Below the pieces are notes generated by a model. That model had not been told where the DNA came from. It was given only the letters and a program-made list of their open reading frames with translations, and made no database searches. DNA of 64,000 nt, from contig NZ_NPBF01000004.1 in assembly GCF_002272135.1 (NCBI RefSeq), positions 1 to 64,000 of the forward strand, written 5' to 3'. A program made the translations under genes and the position numbers. The DNA is from Virgibacillus sp. 7505 (GTDB lineage: Bacteria; Bacillota; Bacilli; Bacillales; Amphibacillaceae). Of the stretch, positions 41,622-52,700 are shown piece by piece; position 1 is the first letter of the stretch; every line of letters begins with the position of its first letter.

Positions 41622-43172
41622 TTATTTACGGCCAAATCCGAAGAAGGATCTTTTCTTCTCCTGCGGCTTCTCGTTTTCTGATGGCGTATAGGATTGTCCG
41701 AACATTTCTACCCAATCCTTTTTGTAGCTCTCTTCACTGAATCTCTCAATCACTTCTGTTGCACGCTCTGATAGTCTGTCACGAAGATTTTTGTCATTCA
41801 TGATAGCGACTACTTTATCAGCCAGTGCCTTCTGATCGCCTTTTTTCACAAGATAGCCATCGATATCATCCCTGACAATATCTTTTGGTCCATACTTGAT
41901 ATCATAGGCGACCGCTGGCGTTCCCGCTGCAAGTGTCTCTGTAAGCACCATGCCGAAGCCTTCGAAATCGGAAGTTAAGATTGTACAAGCTGCTGACTGG
42001 TAGGATGCTGTCGGATCAGAGGAGAAGCCTAACAGCTTCACGTTCTTCTCCAGTCCAAGACGTTTGATTTGAGCCTTCAGCTCATCCTCAAGCGGTCCAA
42101 ATCCGTAAATATGGTACTCTGCATCCGGGATCTTGTCCACCACGTGTTTAAAGGCTGCAATTCCTTCATCCAGGCGCTTTTGTCCCTCAAAGCGAGCCAG
42201 TGTGACAGCTACCTTCGGCTGATAGGCTTGTTGTGCAGCTGGCGTGTCCGGTGCTGCGTGCGGAATGACATGCAGCTTCGTTGTTACCTGGTAGCGGGAA
42301 GTAATATCCTTTTCCTGTTCATGCGTCAGGAAGACGACATGGTCAAAGCTATTGATACCTTCCACGAAATGATTCCAGGATTTCTTCGTTTTCGCGCTAT
42401 CATCATAAGGTGATTCGAAGTGGTTATTGTGCGCAACTGCAACTTTTTCCACATCTGCTTTTACGAGCAGGACAGTTTCATCTGTCTTTCTTGAATCAGA
42501 CATGAGCACAGGCGCTTCATAATCTAGTACTGCTGTATCAATCCAAGCAGCATACGCATGGTTGATAGAATCGTATTCGACATCTTCTTCACCGAAGAGG
42601 ATGGTCCTGCCTTCACTGCCCGATGGATTGACCCATACCGTAATACGGCATGTGCCGTCTCCCAAAAGATAGCGGTGCAGTTTCGGCTTATTCGTAAAGT
42701 GATCCATGTGGCTCGTTCTCACAAGACGACCATCCCGCAGGTATTCTGCTCTGCTGAGACGTGTACGGCTGTCATCCATATAATCGATGAGCTTCAGTGA
42801 GCCGTCCCCATTAAAGCGACGATATTCTTTATAAACGCCATCCTTATAATAGCGAAAAGCAGGCTGCTTGCTCTTTTTATCCTGGATAGCGTGCAATCCC
42901 TCAACTTCGGCAGATGCTTCTTTAGGTATATCCACCTTGCTGATATGAAGAAGATCCGTGAAATAATTTCTCACTTCGACTCTTCTATCCAGCTGGCCTG
43001 ACTTATACAATTTTTCGATGATGTTCTTGTGGTCCTGCTGAAAAGCCAGTGTGAAGAAAACAACTTTCCCGTAATGGTCTGCGAGAATATTCGCCCGCTT
43101 CATTACTGCTTTCGTCAGGCCGCCTCGCTCCACATTCAGTGAATTGAACACGAATATTGGGGTCTTCATCAT
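41622..43172 (-). CDS. TagE-like poly(glycerol-phosphate) glucosyltransferase, copy 1 (GT4)
   Basis: A 516-residue cytoplasmic enzyme likely to add glucose from UDP-glucose to the glycerol phosphate chain of WTA. The N-terminal part (KTPIFVFNSLNVERGGLTKAV) and the tandem tyrosine-rich strands (YYKDGVYKEYRRF, LKLIDYMDDSRTRLSR) are TagE/Gtf1-like. The GT4 half has HVIPHAAP, VTLARFEGQKRLDEG, IYGFGPLEDEL and FEGFGMVLTETLAAGTP with the two catalytic Glu residues. A ribosome site GGAGG is 5 or 8 bases before two adjacent ATGs. It follows a close paralogue by 72 bases and probably shares its transcript. Confidence 0.87.
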   Translation of the reverse strand: MMKTPIFVFNSLNVERGGLTKAVMKRANILADHYGKVVFFTLAFQQDHKNIIEKLYKSGQLDRRVEVRNYFTDLLHISKVDIPKEASAEVEGLHAIQDKKSKQPAFRYYKDGVYKEYRRFNGDGSLKLIDYMDDSRTRLSRAEYLRDGRLVRTSHMDHFTNKPKLHRYLLGDGTCRITVWVNPSGSEGRTILFGEEDVEYDSINHAYAAWIDTAVLDYEAPVLMSDSRKTDETVLLVKADVEKVAVAHNNHFESPYDDSAKTKKSWNHFVEGINSFDHVVFLTHEQEKDITSRYQVTTKLHVIPHAAPDTPAAQQAYQPKVAVTLARFEGQKRLDEGIAAFKHVVDKIPDAEYHIYGFGPLEDELKAQIKRLGLEKNVKLLGFSSDPTASYQSAACTILTSDFEGFGMVLTETLAAGTPAVAYDIKYGPKDIVRDDIDGYLVKKGDQKALADKVVAIMNDKNLRDRLSERATEVIERFSEESYKKDWVEMFGQSYTPSENEKPQEKKRSFFGFGRK

Positions 43173-43244
43173 TTTATCCTCCTACTGGTATGCAATTTCG
43201 CTAAAAACACAGTACCAAACAGTCATTTACCATATCTAAGGGTA

Positions 43245-44780
43245 TTACTTTTTCATAAAACCGAATAATGATTTTTTCTTCTTATTCCCTTGTCCTGATT
43301 GTGAGCTGAACACTTCTATCCAAGACTGATTATAATTGTCTTCGCTGAAACGTCCGGATATATCAATAGCCTTTTCAGCCATCTCTCTGCGCAGTTTACT
43401 ATCCTCCATGACGGATAGTATCCGATCAGCGAGCAGTTTCTGATTGCCGGCTTCCACAATGAAGCCATCGACTCCATCCCGGATGATTTCCCTTGGGCCG
43501 TATTTCATATCATAGGTGATTGCCGGTGTACCTGCGGCCATACTTTCTGTCAGCACCATTCCAAAACCTTCGTATTTTGATGTAAGGATGGAGCATGCTG
43601 CTGATTGATAAGCTGCTGCCGGATCAGTGGTAAAGCCCATCAGCTTCACATTATCCTGCAGCCCAAGCTCCTTGATCAGTTTCTGCAGCTGCGATTCCAA
43701 TGGTCCGAAGCCGTAAATATGATAGCGTGCATCTGGCAGCTTGTCTACGACATGCCGGAATGCACGAATGCCCTCATCCACAGCTTTCTCTTCCGAATAT
43801 CTCGACAAGGAAACCGCAAGATGCTGATCGACGCTTCCTGCAGCAGCAGGGGCCGTTGGTGGCGCAGCATGCGGAATAACATGCAGCTTTTGTGAATCAA
43901 CTTGGTATCTGGAAATAATATCCTGTTTCTGATGTTCTGTCAGAACGATGACCTTGTCATAATCATTGATTCCATCAAAGAAGGTATGCCATGTGATTTT
44001 CGTTTCAGAATCATCTTTATATGGTGCAGCGATATGAGAACTATGCGCGACGCCTATTTTCTCGTAATCACCTTTTACTCGAAGCACCGTTTCATCTGTT
44101 TTTCTGGAATCGGATAGAAGAACTGGTGAATCATAGATCTTGACCGCCTCTTCAATCCAATCCGCATAAGCATGCTCGATCTTTGCATATTCCTTGTTCA
44201 GATCGAACCGAATAGTACGTCCTTCTGTATTTGGTTCATCCAGCCAAACAGCAATCCTGCAAGAACCGTCTGCATGAAAATACCTATGCAGCTTCGCCTT
44301 ATTATTAGAGATATCCATGTGACTTGCCCTGACTAGACGACTATTACGCAAATATTCTTCTCGCCGCTGCCTTGTTCGGCTCTCGTCCATATAATCAATC
44401 AGTTTCAGCGAACCATCCTGCTCAAATCGGCGATACTGTTCATAAAATCCATTGTTATAGTAGCGATAAGCTGGCAATTTACTTCTCTTATCAACAATAT
44501 GGCTGTAGCCTGGAAGCTCCACGGCTGTTTGCACCGGTTCCGTAACATGCTCCATTTCGAGCAGCTCGGCGTAGAAATTCCTCACCTTGATACGCCTGTC
44601 CATCTGTCCAGATTCGTAAAGCTTTTCAATAATATTTTTATGATCCTGTTGATAGGCAAGTGTAAAGAAGACAACCTCCGGACAATGATTGACCAAGAGG
44701 TTGGCACGTTTTAATACCGCTTTTGTTAAACCACCGCGTTTAACATTCAATGAGTTAAACACGAAGATTGGTGTTTTCAT
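43245..44780 (-). CDS. TagE-like poly(glycerol-phosphate) glucosyltransferase, copy 2 (GT4)
   Basis: A 511-residue paralogue of the next gene, similar from end to end (KTPIFVFNSLNVKRGGLTKAVLKRAN at the start, split around residue 20; IYGFGPLESQLQ; YEGFGMVLTESMAAGTPA). It keeps the two Glu of the GT4 E-x7-E region and the HVIPHAAP loop. The two genes come from a tandem duplication. They may differ in acceptor (WTA chain or linkage unit) or donor sugar, or only raise dosage. It lies 76 bases after the GT2 gene, and no terminator is seen between them. Confidence 0.87.
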   Translation of the reverse strand: MKTPIFVFNSLNVKRGGLTKAVLKRANLLVNHCPEVVFFTLAYQQDHKNIIEKLYESGQMDRRIKVRNFYAELLEMEHVTEPVQTAVELPGYSHIVDKRSKLPAYRYYNNGFYEQYRRFEQDGSLKLIDYMDESRTRQRREEYLRNSRLVRASHMDISNNKAKLHRYFHADGSCRIAVWLDEPNTEGRTIRFDLNKEYAKIEHAYADWIEEAVKIYDSPVLLSDSRKTDETVLRVKGDYEKIGVAHSSHIAAPYKDDSETKITWHTFFDGINDYDKVIVLTEHQKQDIISRYQVDSQKLHVIPHAAPPTAPAAAGSVDQHLAVSLSRYSEEKAVDEGIRAFRHVVDKLPDARYHIYGFGPLESQLQKLIKELGLQDNVKLMGFTTDPAAAYQSAACSILTSKYEGFGMVLTESMAAGTPAITYDMKYGPREIIRDGVDGFIVEAGNQKLLADRILSVMEDSKLRREMAEKAIDISGRFSEDNYNQSWIEVFSSQSGQGNKKKKSLFGFMKK

Positions 44781-44856
44781 TGCTGTGTCCTCCTAAGCGG
44801 AATTATTGTTCATTTAAGATAGCATAACTTAACAGTTATTTAAAACGATAACCTTA

Positions 44857-46470
44857 TCATGCTCTTAGCATCCGCTTGATTTTGTTGGCGATACGCTGTT
44901 TTTTGCTAAGCTGTTTCGGTTTCTTTTTCGTCGTATCCTGCAGTTTAAAGGATAGGTTTCCGTGCTTTGTATTGTAGGTTGTGACATTAAGCAAATGATT
45001 CTTTTTCTTGGAAGATGTAAGCTTAGTTGTCGCATGACGAGGCATCTCACCTAAGATTCGCGCGATAGCTGTATAATTCTCGATTCTGCTGACAAGATGC
45101 AAATCTACTATGTCCTTCTCCGCTTCGATCCTTTCGATTATGGATGCCGGGATGACAACATGGAATGCCGATAGCATCTGCTCTTGCATCACTTCAGGAT
45201 TCACAGGAACTGGATTGTCTATATGATAAGCACCTTTTTGAACAGCAAGAGAGGTTACGCGGTCACTATCCCTGTCGCTAAGCTTCAAATAAAGCTGTTC
45301 CTCGGAGGCGTCAACCAAAGAATGATAGCTATACCCTTCTAGTAACAAGCCTTCTGCTTTTTTCTCCACACGTGTTACAGCTGCCGTAAGCTTATTTGAG
45401 CGGTGGAAGGATAAAGATTCAGCCTTAGCCAATTCATAAGCTTTTTCTGCCTTCGGATAGATGAGACCATGGAATACTTGCATATTACCTGGATGACGCT
45501 CTGCATACCAGAAGTTGATAAGATCATCAAGCTCACCTTGCTCAATGATTCGAAGCAGCAGCTTCTCCCTTGTATTGAAATTCGCATAAATCTCCAGGAA
45601 ATTATGCTGCTTGATCAATTCTTTCAAGGAATTGAAGATGAATAGCTTATCCTCCATCTGGAAGGAGCGTGTGATCGTCGTGCGCAGTTCAATATTCAAT
45701 ACTCGTGTTAAGTATTGATAATAGGTGAGCAGCTTTTTCTCTTTAGGAAGCTGCAAACCAGCAACAGCAGCAAGCGTCTCTTCAAACTGATGCATATAAA
45801 GACGGCCAGTAATCGGTTTTTTTGTAAGCTGCTCCCTGCCTACAGTGAGATTATTCGTGAGATAATAGCACGGGTAATCTTTTACGATAGATATAGAATT
45901 AGAGTAAGCATAAGCTTGGATGACGAATGGCTGATCCTCACCAAGCGAGTAATGTTCTGGGAACCGGATATTATGCTCACGAAGCAAGCTTACTCGGAAC
46001 AGCTTCTGTACGCTGACTGTGTACATGGCGTTAGAGCCATAGAAGCTGAAATTATCTGGGTTCCGCTTGAAAATGGCTTGCGGAACACCTCTATTGATAC
46101 CGACATATCTCCCGACAACGATGTCACTGTCGTATTGAAGGATTTTCTCCTCCATCCGCTCTAGTGCTTCTTCTCCAAGATAATCATCTCCGTCTACGAA
46201 GAAGATGAAATCACCTGTAGCAAGCTCGATTGCCTTGTTTCGCGGACCGCTCGGTGAACCGCTGTTTTCCTGGTGGACAATACGTACAAAACTGTATGTA
46301 TTGCTGTACTCTTCCAAGATTGCTGGACTTTGGTCGGTAGACCCATCATTTACACAGATAATCTCCAGTTTGTCTTTATCAATGGTCTGATTGATGATAC
46401 TGTCCAGACACTGCCTGATTGTATTTTCGTCATTATAAACTGGAATTGCAATTGTATACTTCAACTTCAT
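44857..46470 (-). CDS. GT2 glycosyltransferase, TarS/TarP-like (candidate WTA glycosyltransferase)
   Basis: The 537-residue protein has an N-terminal GT-A domain with IPVYNDENTIRQCLDSI, VNDGSTDQSP, NSGSPSGPRNKAI, and FVDGDDYL (the DxD metal site), then HYSLGEDQPFV with the likely catalytic acid. A long C-terminal part has a helical and beta section, ending in very basic residues (KKKPKQLSKKQRIANKIKRM). This build is that of staphylococcal TarS, which puts GlcNAc on WTA. Together with the two TagE-like genes it suggests more than one WTA decoration. The sugar is not proven. Three TGTAAA hexamers precede its ribosome site. Confidence 0.8.
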   Translation of the reverse strand: MKLKYTIAIPVYNDENTIRQCLDSIINQTIDKDKLEIICVNDGSTDQSPAILEEYSNTYSFVRIVHQENSGSPSGPRNKAIELATGDFIFFVDGDDYLGEEALERMEEKILQYDSDIVVGRYVGINRGVPQAIFKRNPDNFSFYGSNAMYTVSVQKLFRVSLLREHNIRFPEHYSLGEDQPFVIQAYAYSNSISIVKDYPCYYLTNNLTVGREQLTKKPITGRLYMHQFEETLAAVAGLQLPKEKKLLTYYQYLTRVLNIELRTTITRSFQMEDKLFIFNSLKELIKQHNFLEIYANFNTREKLLLRIIEQGELDDLINFWYAERHPGNMQVFHGLIYPKAEKAYELAKAESLSFHRSNKLTAAVTRVEKKAEGLLLEGYSYHSLVDASEEQLYLKLSDRDSDRVTSLAVQKGAYHIDNPVPVNPEVMQEQMLSAFHVVIPASIIERIEAEKDIVDLHLVSRIENYTAIARILGEMPRHATTKLTSSKKKNHLLNVTTYNTKHGNLSFKLQDTTKKKPKQLSKKQRIANKIKRMLRA

Positions 46471-46484
46471 CTTATCCTCCGATA

Positions 46485-46517
46485 TTTACATTCATTTTAC
46501 ACTAATTTCATTTTACA
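46485..46517 (-). promoter_or_regulatory. TGTAAA repeat cluster before the TarS-like gene
   Basis: Toward the gene: TGTAAA (46517), TGTAAA (46501) and TGTAAA (46490). The last two are spaced by exactly 11 bases, as in WalR/PhoP boxes. Unlike the other boxes, this one directly abuts the ribosome site, so it would lie in the leader or act as a roadblock. Confidence 0.35.
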
Positions 46518-46540
46518 ACTAATTCCTACAATATGTAACA

Positions 46541-46580
46541 AAAAATCACACCACGTACGTTCTCGCGTGGTGTGATTTTT
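46541..46580 (-). terminator. Terminator of the amidase gene
   Basis: A stem of about 14 pairs (left arm 46541-46555, right arm 46566-46580) with T runs on both sides, one base after the amidase stop on the minus strand. Confidence 0.88.
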
Positions 46581-49523
46581 TTATTTTAAGTATGCTGAAT
46601 GAATCCATACTTCTTTCCCAGCCAACATACCTCGATACCAAGTATTATTTCCGACTTTCTCCGTTAAATTGACCTGAAACTCTTTACCAGCATAACTCGA
46701 GAGATCATAGACGAGGTCTTTCGAGCCGCCCCATGCTTTGGCATAAGCACTGCCTGTTCCTAAGACATGCAAGGTTTTACTTGTCTTATCAACTGTAACG
46801 TGTGAATACGTCTTAATCTGTGCTGCTTCCACCCAGCCAATGGTACCGCTTGTGCTACTCGGCTCACTGCTGATCAGATAATATGTTTTCTTATCAAAAA
46901 CAAGTTGTTTCTTTATGTAATATACCTGATTTGTATAGCCATTCGTTGCTTTTTTGGCACCTGTTGTTATACCAGGGGAAGTCAGAATGAGGGCTTCTGC
47001 CCTCAAATGACCAAGCCTGCTTGTCTTGCTCTCTTCTTTTGTAGACAAATAAGCACTGTGCAGCCACATCTGCTTTCCGTCAAGAGTTCCGCGATACCAG
47101 GTATTATTGCCGACCTTCTCTGTCAGATTCACATAAAAAGCCTTACCTCTTGATGCAGACAGATTACCGCTGACAAGATTCTTACTGCCGCCCCACGCTT
47201 TATTGTACGATTTCCCTAAACCTGTTATATAAAGTGTTTGAGCAGTTTTACTGACTCCTGTGTGGGAATATGTCTTCATCTTACCTGCTTCCACCCAGCC
47301 GACAGTACCGCTTGTGCTGCTTGGATTGTAGCTGATAAGGTAATAGGTCTTCTTATCGAAGACCACTTGTTTTTTAATATAAAATACCTCATCTGTATAG
47401 CCATCGGTTGCTTTTTTGGCACCTGATGCGACGCCGGGTGCAGTCTGAATGACTGCATCAGCGTTTAATTGTCCCAGTCTGCTGGTCGTACTTTCTTTCT
47501 TAGTCGACACATAAGTACTGTGGAGCCACATTTGTTTTCCGTCAAGTGTTCCGCGATACCAGACATTATTGCCGACTTTCTCTGTCAGATTCACATAAAA
47601 GGCCTTACCTCTTGATGCAGATAGACTGCTGCTCACAAGATTCCTGCTTCCGCCCCAGGCTTTATTATAAGACTTTCCAGATCCAGTCAGGTAAAGCGTC
47701 TGAGCAGTCTTATTGACGCCCTTATGGTCATGTGTCTGCAGCTGTTCCGCTTTTACCCAGCCTACTACTTCTTCTGTCCTGCTTGGTGCATAGCTGATAA
47801 GGTAGAACAGCTGTCCATCTCTTTCAATCTGCTTCTTGATGTAATAGACCTGATTATATTCATTGCTTGCAGCATTTCTGTATTTAGCTGTATTTTTAGC
47901 TTCTGTATAGATTTTGGCTCCACTGCGCAGATGTCCCAGCTTGCTTGTATTGCTTTCTTTTCTCTTATCAGTGACAAAGCTGGAGTGCACCCACACTTCC
48001 TTCCCATTGAGGGTACCGCGTATCCAAGTATTGCTCCCGACTGTTTCCGTAAGGTTTGAGGTGAAAACCTTGCCCTTCATTGACGCTAAGTCATACACTT
48101 GGTTCTTGGAACCGCCCCAGGCTTTATTATAGGCTTTACCGACTCCCGCAACTGTGTACATATACTGATCATGATTAACCGTTTTATGATCATATACTTT
48201 CACATCACTTGCTTTCATCCACCCTATTGTCCCGGAAGAGGCACTTGGCTGAGTGCTTAATAAATAGTAAGTGGTTCCGCTGACGTTGGCTTGCTTCTTG
48301 ATGTAATAGACTTGGTCTGTTTTAGTTGATCCTGCTTGTGTACTGCTGGACAAGTTCGATAGATTCGGATAGATTCTCGCACTCGTAGTCCGAATATGTC
48401 CTAGTTTGCTAGTGCTACTGTACTTAATCGCTTTCTGGTTATACTTCTCCGTAACAAGTGTTACAAATTCGCTCCAGTTGTAGCCGTATTGTGCAAAGTA
48501 GCCATGCGGGTCTACATGTGTCGTACCACCCAGGAAATTGCTTACAGCTTTATGCGACCACAACGTTCCTCGTCCATTTGCTTCTGCACTTGTTACACCA
48601 AGATTATATTTTGCCAGCACATAAGCAATATAATCCGCATAGTTATTAATAGATTTTGCAAAGTCCTCGAAGTTATCCTCCCGGACCAATTCCACATGAA
48701 CAAAACGTTGGTTCGCGTAATATCCCCCGCCCCATGCGGCATAATCAGTCGGATGGATTTCGATGATATTGCCATGATCGACAAATGCATGAACAAATGC
48801 ATTATTGTAATTTTCTGTCATGTAATTTATCTCACCGCGGATTGTAGAATTTGGATTTGCTGTTTCATGTGCTACGACACCTTCCACAGCACCTCTCCCG
48901 TTTCGGTAATTGAATTTGGGAAACTGGCTTTTATACTCATATTTAATGGAAGACGTAGATGGCGTATTTTTTTTAATCCAATCGTTAACGTCCGGATAAC
49001 TAGCTCGAATAGATAAGCGAGGTTCTGAAGAGGATTGAATCTCAGATTCATCCACTCCATCACGCCACTCTAGCGGAATGTATTGAAGCTCTTCAGCAGA
49101 TAACTTACTGATATCAATGCCATAAACCATCGTACCTTCTTTAATACCGAGTTCGTTGTATCGCGGCTCTTCTTCCTTTTGCTCTTTGACTGCCGATTCC
49201 TGCTTCGTGCTGTCTTGTTCTGTATCTGGCGTATCTGTTTGTAATTCTGACTGCTCTGCCTGTTCTTCTGCTGCTGGCAGATCAGTTTCTTCCTTGCCAA
49301 CCGATTCATTATCTATCTGAGCAGACGACGCAGCAGGTTCCTTTTCGGTCTCTTTTGCTATCGCTGAATCTTCTGTGCCTATTTCCTGAGGTGCAGCATT
49401 AGTATTGGAATCACTAATGTCATCCTCTTTATTCTGAACATCATGCTCTTCTGCAAAAACTCCCACTGGCATGATACTGAAACATACCATCAAAACGACT
49501 ATCAAGCTAATAACTTTTTTCAT
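46581..49523 (-). CDS. Secreted N-acetylmuramoyl-L-alanine amidase with GW repeats (Atl-type amidase)
   Basis: A 980-residue autolysin. It has a signal peptide (cleavage after VFA near residue 24) and a Glu/Thr-rich low-complexity stretch to about 130. An Amidase_2 domain (about 185-360) has the zinc ligands in VAHETAN, AFVHAFVD and HVDPHGYF. Four repeats of about 150 residues (first words SKLGHIRT, SKLGHLRS, SRLGQLNA, SRLGHLRA) follow, each a pair of GW modules that bind teichoic acids. It resembles the amidase half of staphylococcal Atl. The next gene upstream encodes the glucosaminidase half. A terminator separates the two genes, so each has its own promoter. Confidence 0.93.
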   Translation of the reverse strand: MKKVISLIVVLMVCFSIMPVGVFAEEHDVQNKEDDISDSNTNAAPQEIGTEDSAIAKETEKEPAASSAQIDNESVGKEETDLPAAEEQAEQSELQTDTPDTEQDSTKQESAVKEQKEEEPRYNELGIKEGTMVYGIDISKLSAEELQYIPLEWRDGVDESEIQSSSEPRLSIRASYPDVNDWIKKNTPSTSSIKYEYKSQFPKFNYRNGRGAVEGVVAHETANPNSTIRGEINYMTENYNNAFVHAFVDHGNIIEIHPTDYAAWGGGYYANQRFVHVELVREDNFEDFAKSINNYADYIAYVLAKYNLGVTSAEANGRGTLWSHKAVSNFLGGTTHVDPHGYFAQYGYNWSEFVTLVTEKYNQKAIKYSSTSKLGHIRTTSARIYPNLSNLSSSTQAGSTKTDQVYYIKKQANVSGTTYYLLSTQPSASSGTIGWMKASDVKVYDHKTVNHDQYMYTVAGVGKAYNKAWGGSKNQVYDLASMKGKVFTSNLTETVGSNTWIRGTLNGKEVWVHSSFVTDKRKESNTSKLGHLRSGAKIYTEAKNTAKYRNAASNEYNQVYYIKKQIERDGQLFYLISYAPSRTEEVVGWVKAEQLQTHDHKGVNKTAQTLYLTGSGKSYNKAWGGSRNLVSSSLSASRGKAFYVNLTEKVGNNVWYRGTLDGKQMWLHSTYVSTKKESTTSRLGQLNADAVIQTAPGVASGAKKATDGYTDEVFYIKKQVVFDKKTYYLISYNPSSTSGTVGWVEAGKMKTYSHTGVSKTAQTLYITGLGKSYNKAWGGSKNLVSGNLSASRGKAFYVNLTEKVGNNTWYRGTLDGKQMWLHSAYLSTKEESKTSRLGHLRAEALILTSPGITTGAKKATNGYTNQVYYIKKQLVFDKKTYYLISSEPSSTSGTIGWVEAAQIKTYSHVTVDKTSKTLHVLGTGSAYAKAWGGSKDLVYDLSSYAGKEFQVNLTEKVGNNTWYRGMLAGKEVWIHSAYLK

Positions 49524-49684
49524 TTTTACCCTCTGTCCTCTTATTAGAAAATGGTTATAGCTGCCGTTTCAAATTTCGCCTCCTTCTCGGCCTGATTGGA
49601 TTAGGAAGTATATGATGTAAAATAATTGCTAAAACCTTTCCTACCTAATATATCGACAAAAAATTTACAATCTGAAATACTAAT

Positions 49685-49726
49685 TTACAAAAAAAGCACA
49701 TTATCCTCATCGGATAATGTGCTTTT
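49685..49726 (-). terminator. Terminator of the glucosaminidase gene
   Basis: A perfect 15-pair stem (49692-49706 with 49712-49726) with a 5-base loop is followed by a T run on the minus strand. Confidence 0.9.
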
Positions 49727-49731
49727 CTGAT

Positions 49732-52700
49732 TTAACGATAGTTTGGTATATCAAGATACAAGGTATAAATACCTATATTTTGATATAAGTTGTACATTGT
49801 TGAGACTTGCTTGGATGCCCAGCCGATATCGGTAGCGTACTGCTTGCCGAATGTACCGGTTGCTGCCATCGCCTCAGGGTTCCATCTCATCTTATACAAT
49901 GTATTTTGACCTGAATTGATGTAGCCGGATCCTATATACTGTGCTCCCCCGACTATCGCAAGATACGGAGAAGTCCAGCCTTCTTCATAAGCACGTTTTG
50001 CCCCGCAATCTATTGGACAGGAGTCATAAGCTCCGATGCCATACATGTTATAGACCTTCGTGCCGTTATACATTACTCCTTGGGCAAGTGTGGACGAACC
50101 ATTACCTGTCTCAAGTGTAGCATGTGAAACCAAATAAACATCATTGACTCCATAAAGCTTAGCTGCATCAATGAATGCTTGTCCTTGTCCGGAAAGTGTT
50201 CCTTTTCCATTAAGGTATTTATTCAATGTCGCTGCGTCTGCATCACTGGCTCTCGTCAGATCCAGGAATTGGAAACGCTGTCGCTCATCATTGATGAAGT
50301 TATTCGGATCAAGATAGTACTCGATATCCTCCGGACTTGCATTCACCCACTGACGTGAATTCGTGAACTCGATTTGCAGCCAGCTGCCTGATTGACCAAG
50401 AACAGTGACTTTTGCTCCTTTGCTCAAAGTTCCGACTACCCAGTAGCTAGTACTAGGACCGCCGCGTACATTCAGCAGGTCTGCCGTAACTTGGTTATTG
50501 CTGTTGATGTATTCAGCAGATACATATGTCTTGTACTCGCTGTCTGTCTGTGCAGATGCAGTACTCTGAATAGCTACTGCTTCTTCCAGTGTCAAATCGT
50601 ATTGTGTTTGTTTATCGTAGCTTTCAACCACAAATGCTTCATGCAGCCACATCGTTTTCCCATCCAGTACACCACGGTACCAAATGTTGTTTCCGACTTT
50701 TTCTGTCAGATTGACTTTGAATTGAGAACCTTCATATTTGGACATATCGCTTGCGACTAAGTCCTTCGAACCACCCCACGCTTTTGCGTAGGAACTGCCT
50801 TTTCCATTCGAGTAGAATGTTTTTGCAGTTTTGTCGATAGTCGTATGTTCATGTGACGACATCTCAGTGGATTTCACCCAGCCGACAACACCAGTTGTAC
50901 TGCTTGGCTCTCTACTGATCTTATAATACGTTGTGCCATTCACTTCAACTTGTGCCTTGATATAGTAGACAGCATCCGTCAGCCCTGCATCAGAAGCATT
51001 TCTTCCTGATGTATCAGACCAGTTATCGTACACTGTTGCACTACCATTCAAATGGCCAAGACGGCTGATCTTCGTTTCAATTACTTCCTGGACGTAAGCA
51101 CTGTGAATGAACACTTTTTTACCACCAAGCATTCCGCGGTACCACGTATTATTCCCGACTGTCTCAGTCAGATCAACACTGAAAACTTCATTCTTATAGT
51201 CTGATAGATTATAAACTAGATCCTTGGATCCGCCCCAAGCTTTGGCAAATGCCTGGCCAGTTCCTTTCACTAGGAAGCCCTTCTTCTCTTTGCTGATCGT
51301 TGTGTGATCATGCGTAGACAATTGGGATGCTTTCACCCAGCCAACAACTCCGTTAGTTGCGCTCGGTTCCTTGCTGATTAAGTAGTAAAGCTCACCTGCA
51401 ACAGTTGCTTCTTTTTTAATGTAATAGACAGCATCTGTGTATCCGCCATCTACAGCTGAAAGAGTAGAAGCCGGGTTTTTCAAATCAGGATAAATCACTG
51501 CATCGGCATGCAGATGACCAAGCTTACTTACACGCTGCTCAGTGATTTCAGGCTCGTATGCTGATAGATAAGCAGAATGGATAAACACCTGCTTACCATC
51601 CAGCATTCCGCGATACCATGTATTGCTGCCGACAGTCTCAGTCAAGTTTACATAGAAGGTTTTGCCTTCTAGATCGCTCAGGTTGTAGACAATATCCTTC
51701 GATCCACCCCATGCCTTCGCAAAAGCTTGGCCAGATCCTTTAACAGTGAAGGTCTTCTTGTTTTTATCGATTGTCGTATGAGTATGCGTAGACAACTGGG
51801 CTGCTTTCACCCAGCCAACAACACCGTTAGTTGCACTTGGTTCTTTGCTGATCAAATAATGCAGTTCTCCGTTTATCTTCGCCTGCTTTTTGATATAGTA
51901 AACGGCGCTTGTGTATCCGCCGGCTACTGCATTGATTGCAGAAGACGGATCATTGATATCTGGATAAATAACCGCACTGCTCTTCAGATGACCAAGCAGA
52001 CTAGTTTTCTGTTCCTCTTCGATTTTAACTGGCTCATATGCTTCCACGTATGCAGAATGGATATAGACAGTCTTACCAGCTAGGGTTCCTTTGTACCAAG
52101 TGTTGGCACCGATTTTTTCTTCAGCGCTCACTTTGAACTGCTGGCCTTTGTATTGGCTAAGGCTATAGACTAGATCCTTAGATCCTCCCCAAGGCTTGCT
52201 GTAGGCATTCCCAGATCCGCTGATGATAAATGTCTGCTGATTGCTGTTCACTACCGAATGCTCATGTGTAGTCATTTCAGTAGACTTCACCCAGCCGACA
52301 ACACCAGTCGTACTGCTTGCCTGTTTACTAATAAGATAATATGTTTCATTATTCCATTTCGCTTGTTTCTTGATGTAGTAAACAGCATCGGTATAGCCGC
52401 CAGCGACAGCTCCTTTGAAAGTATCCATATCGTTAAGATCAGGATAGATGACTGCATTGGAACGCAAATGACCCATTAGGTCAATTGAAGTTTCCACGGG
52501 AGCAGCTGCTGCAGCACGCATCGTCTGCTTTTCAGAATCATCAGCCTCTTCGGTGTCAGTTTCGGAATCTTCCTCTACTGCCGGAGCATCTGTTTCTTCT
52601 TCCTGATTCACAGCTTCATCCTCAATCTGCTGATTTTCGCTGTCGGTTTCTTCTCCTGTTGAAACATCACCCTCGTTTTCTTGCGCTTCTTCAACAGGTG

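Noticed and set aside
49664-49689. Two TTTACA hexamers upstream of the amidase as a PhoP/WalR box
   Set aside because: Their starts are 20 bases apart, not 11 or 22, so they do not fit the repeat phase.
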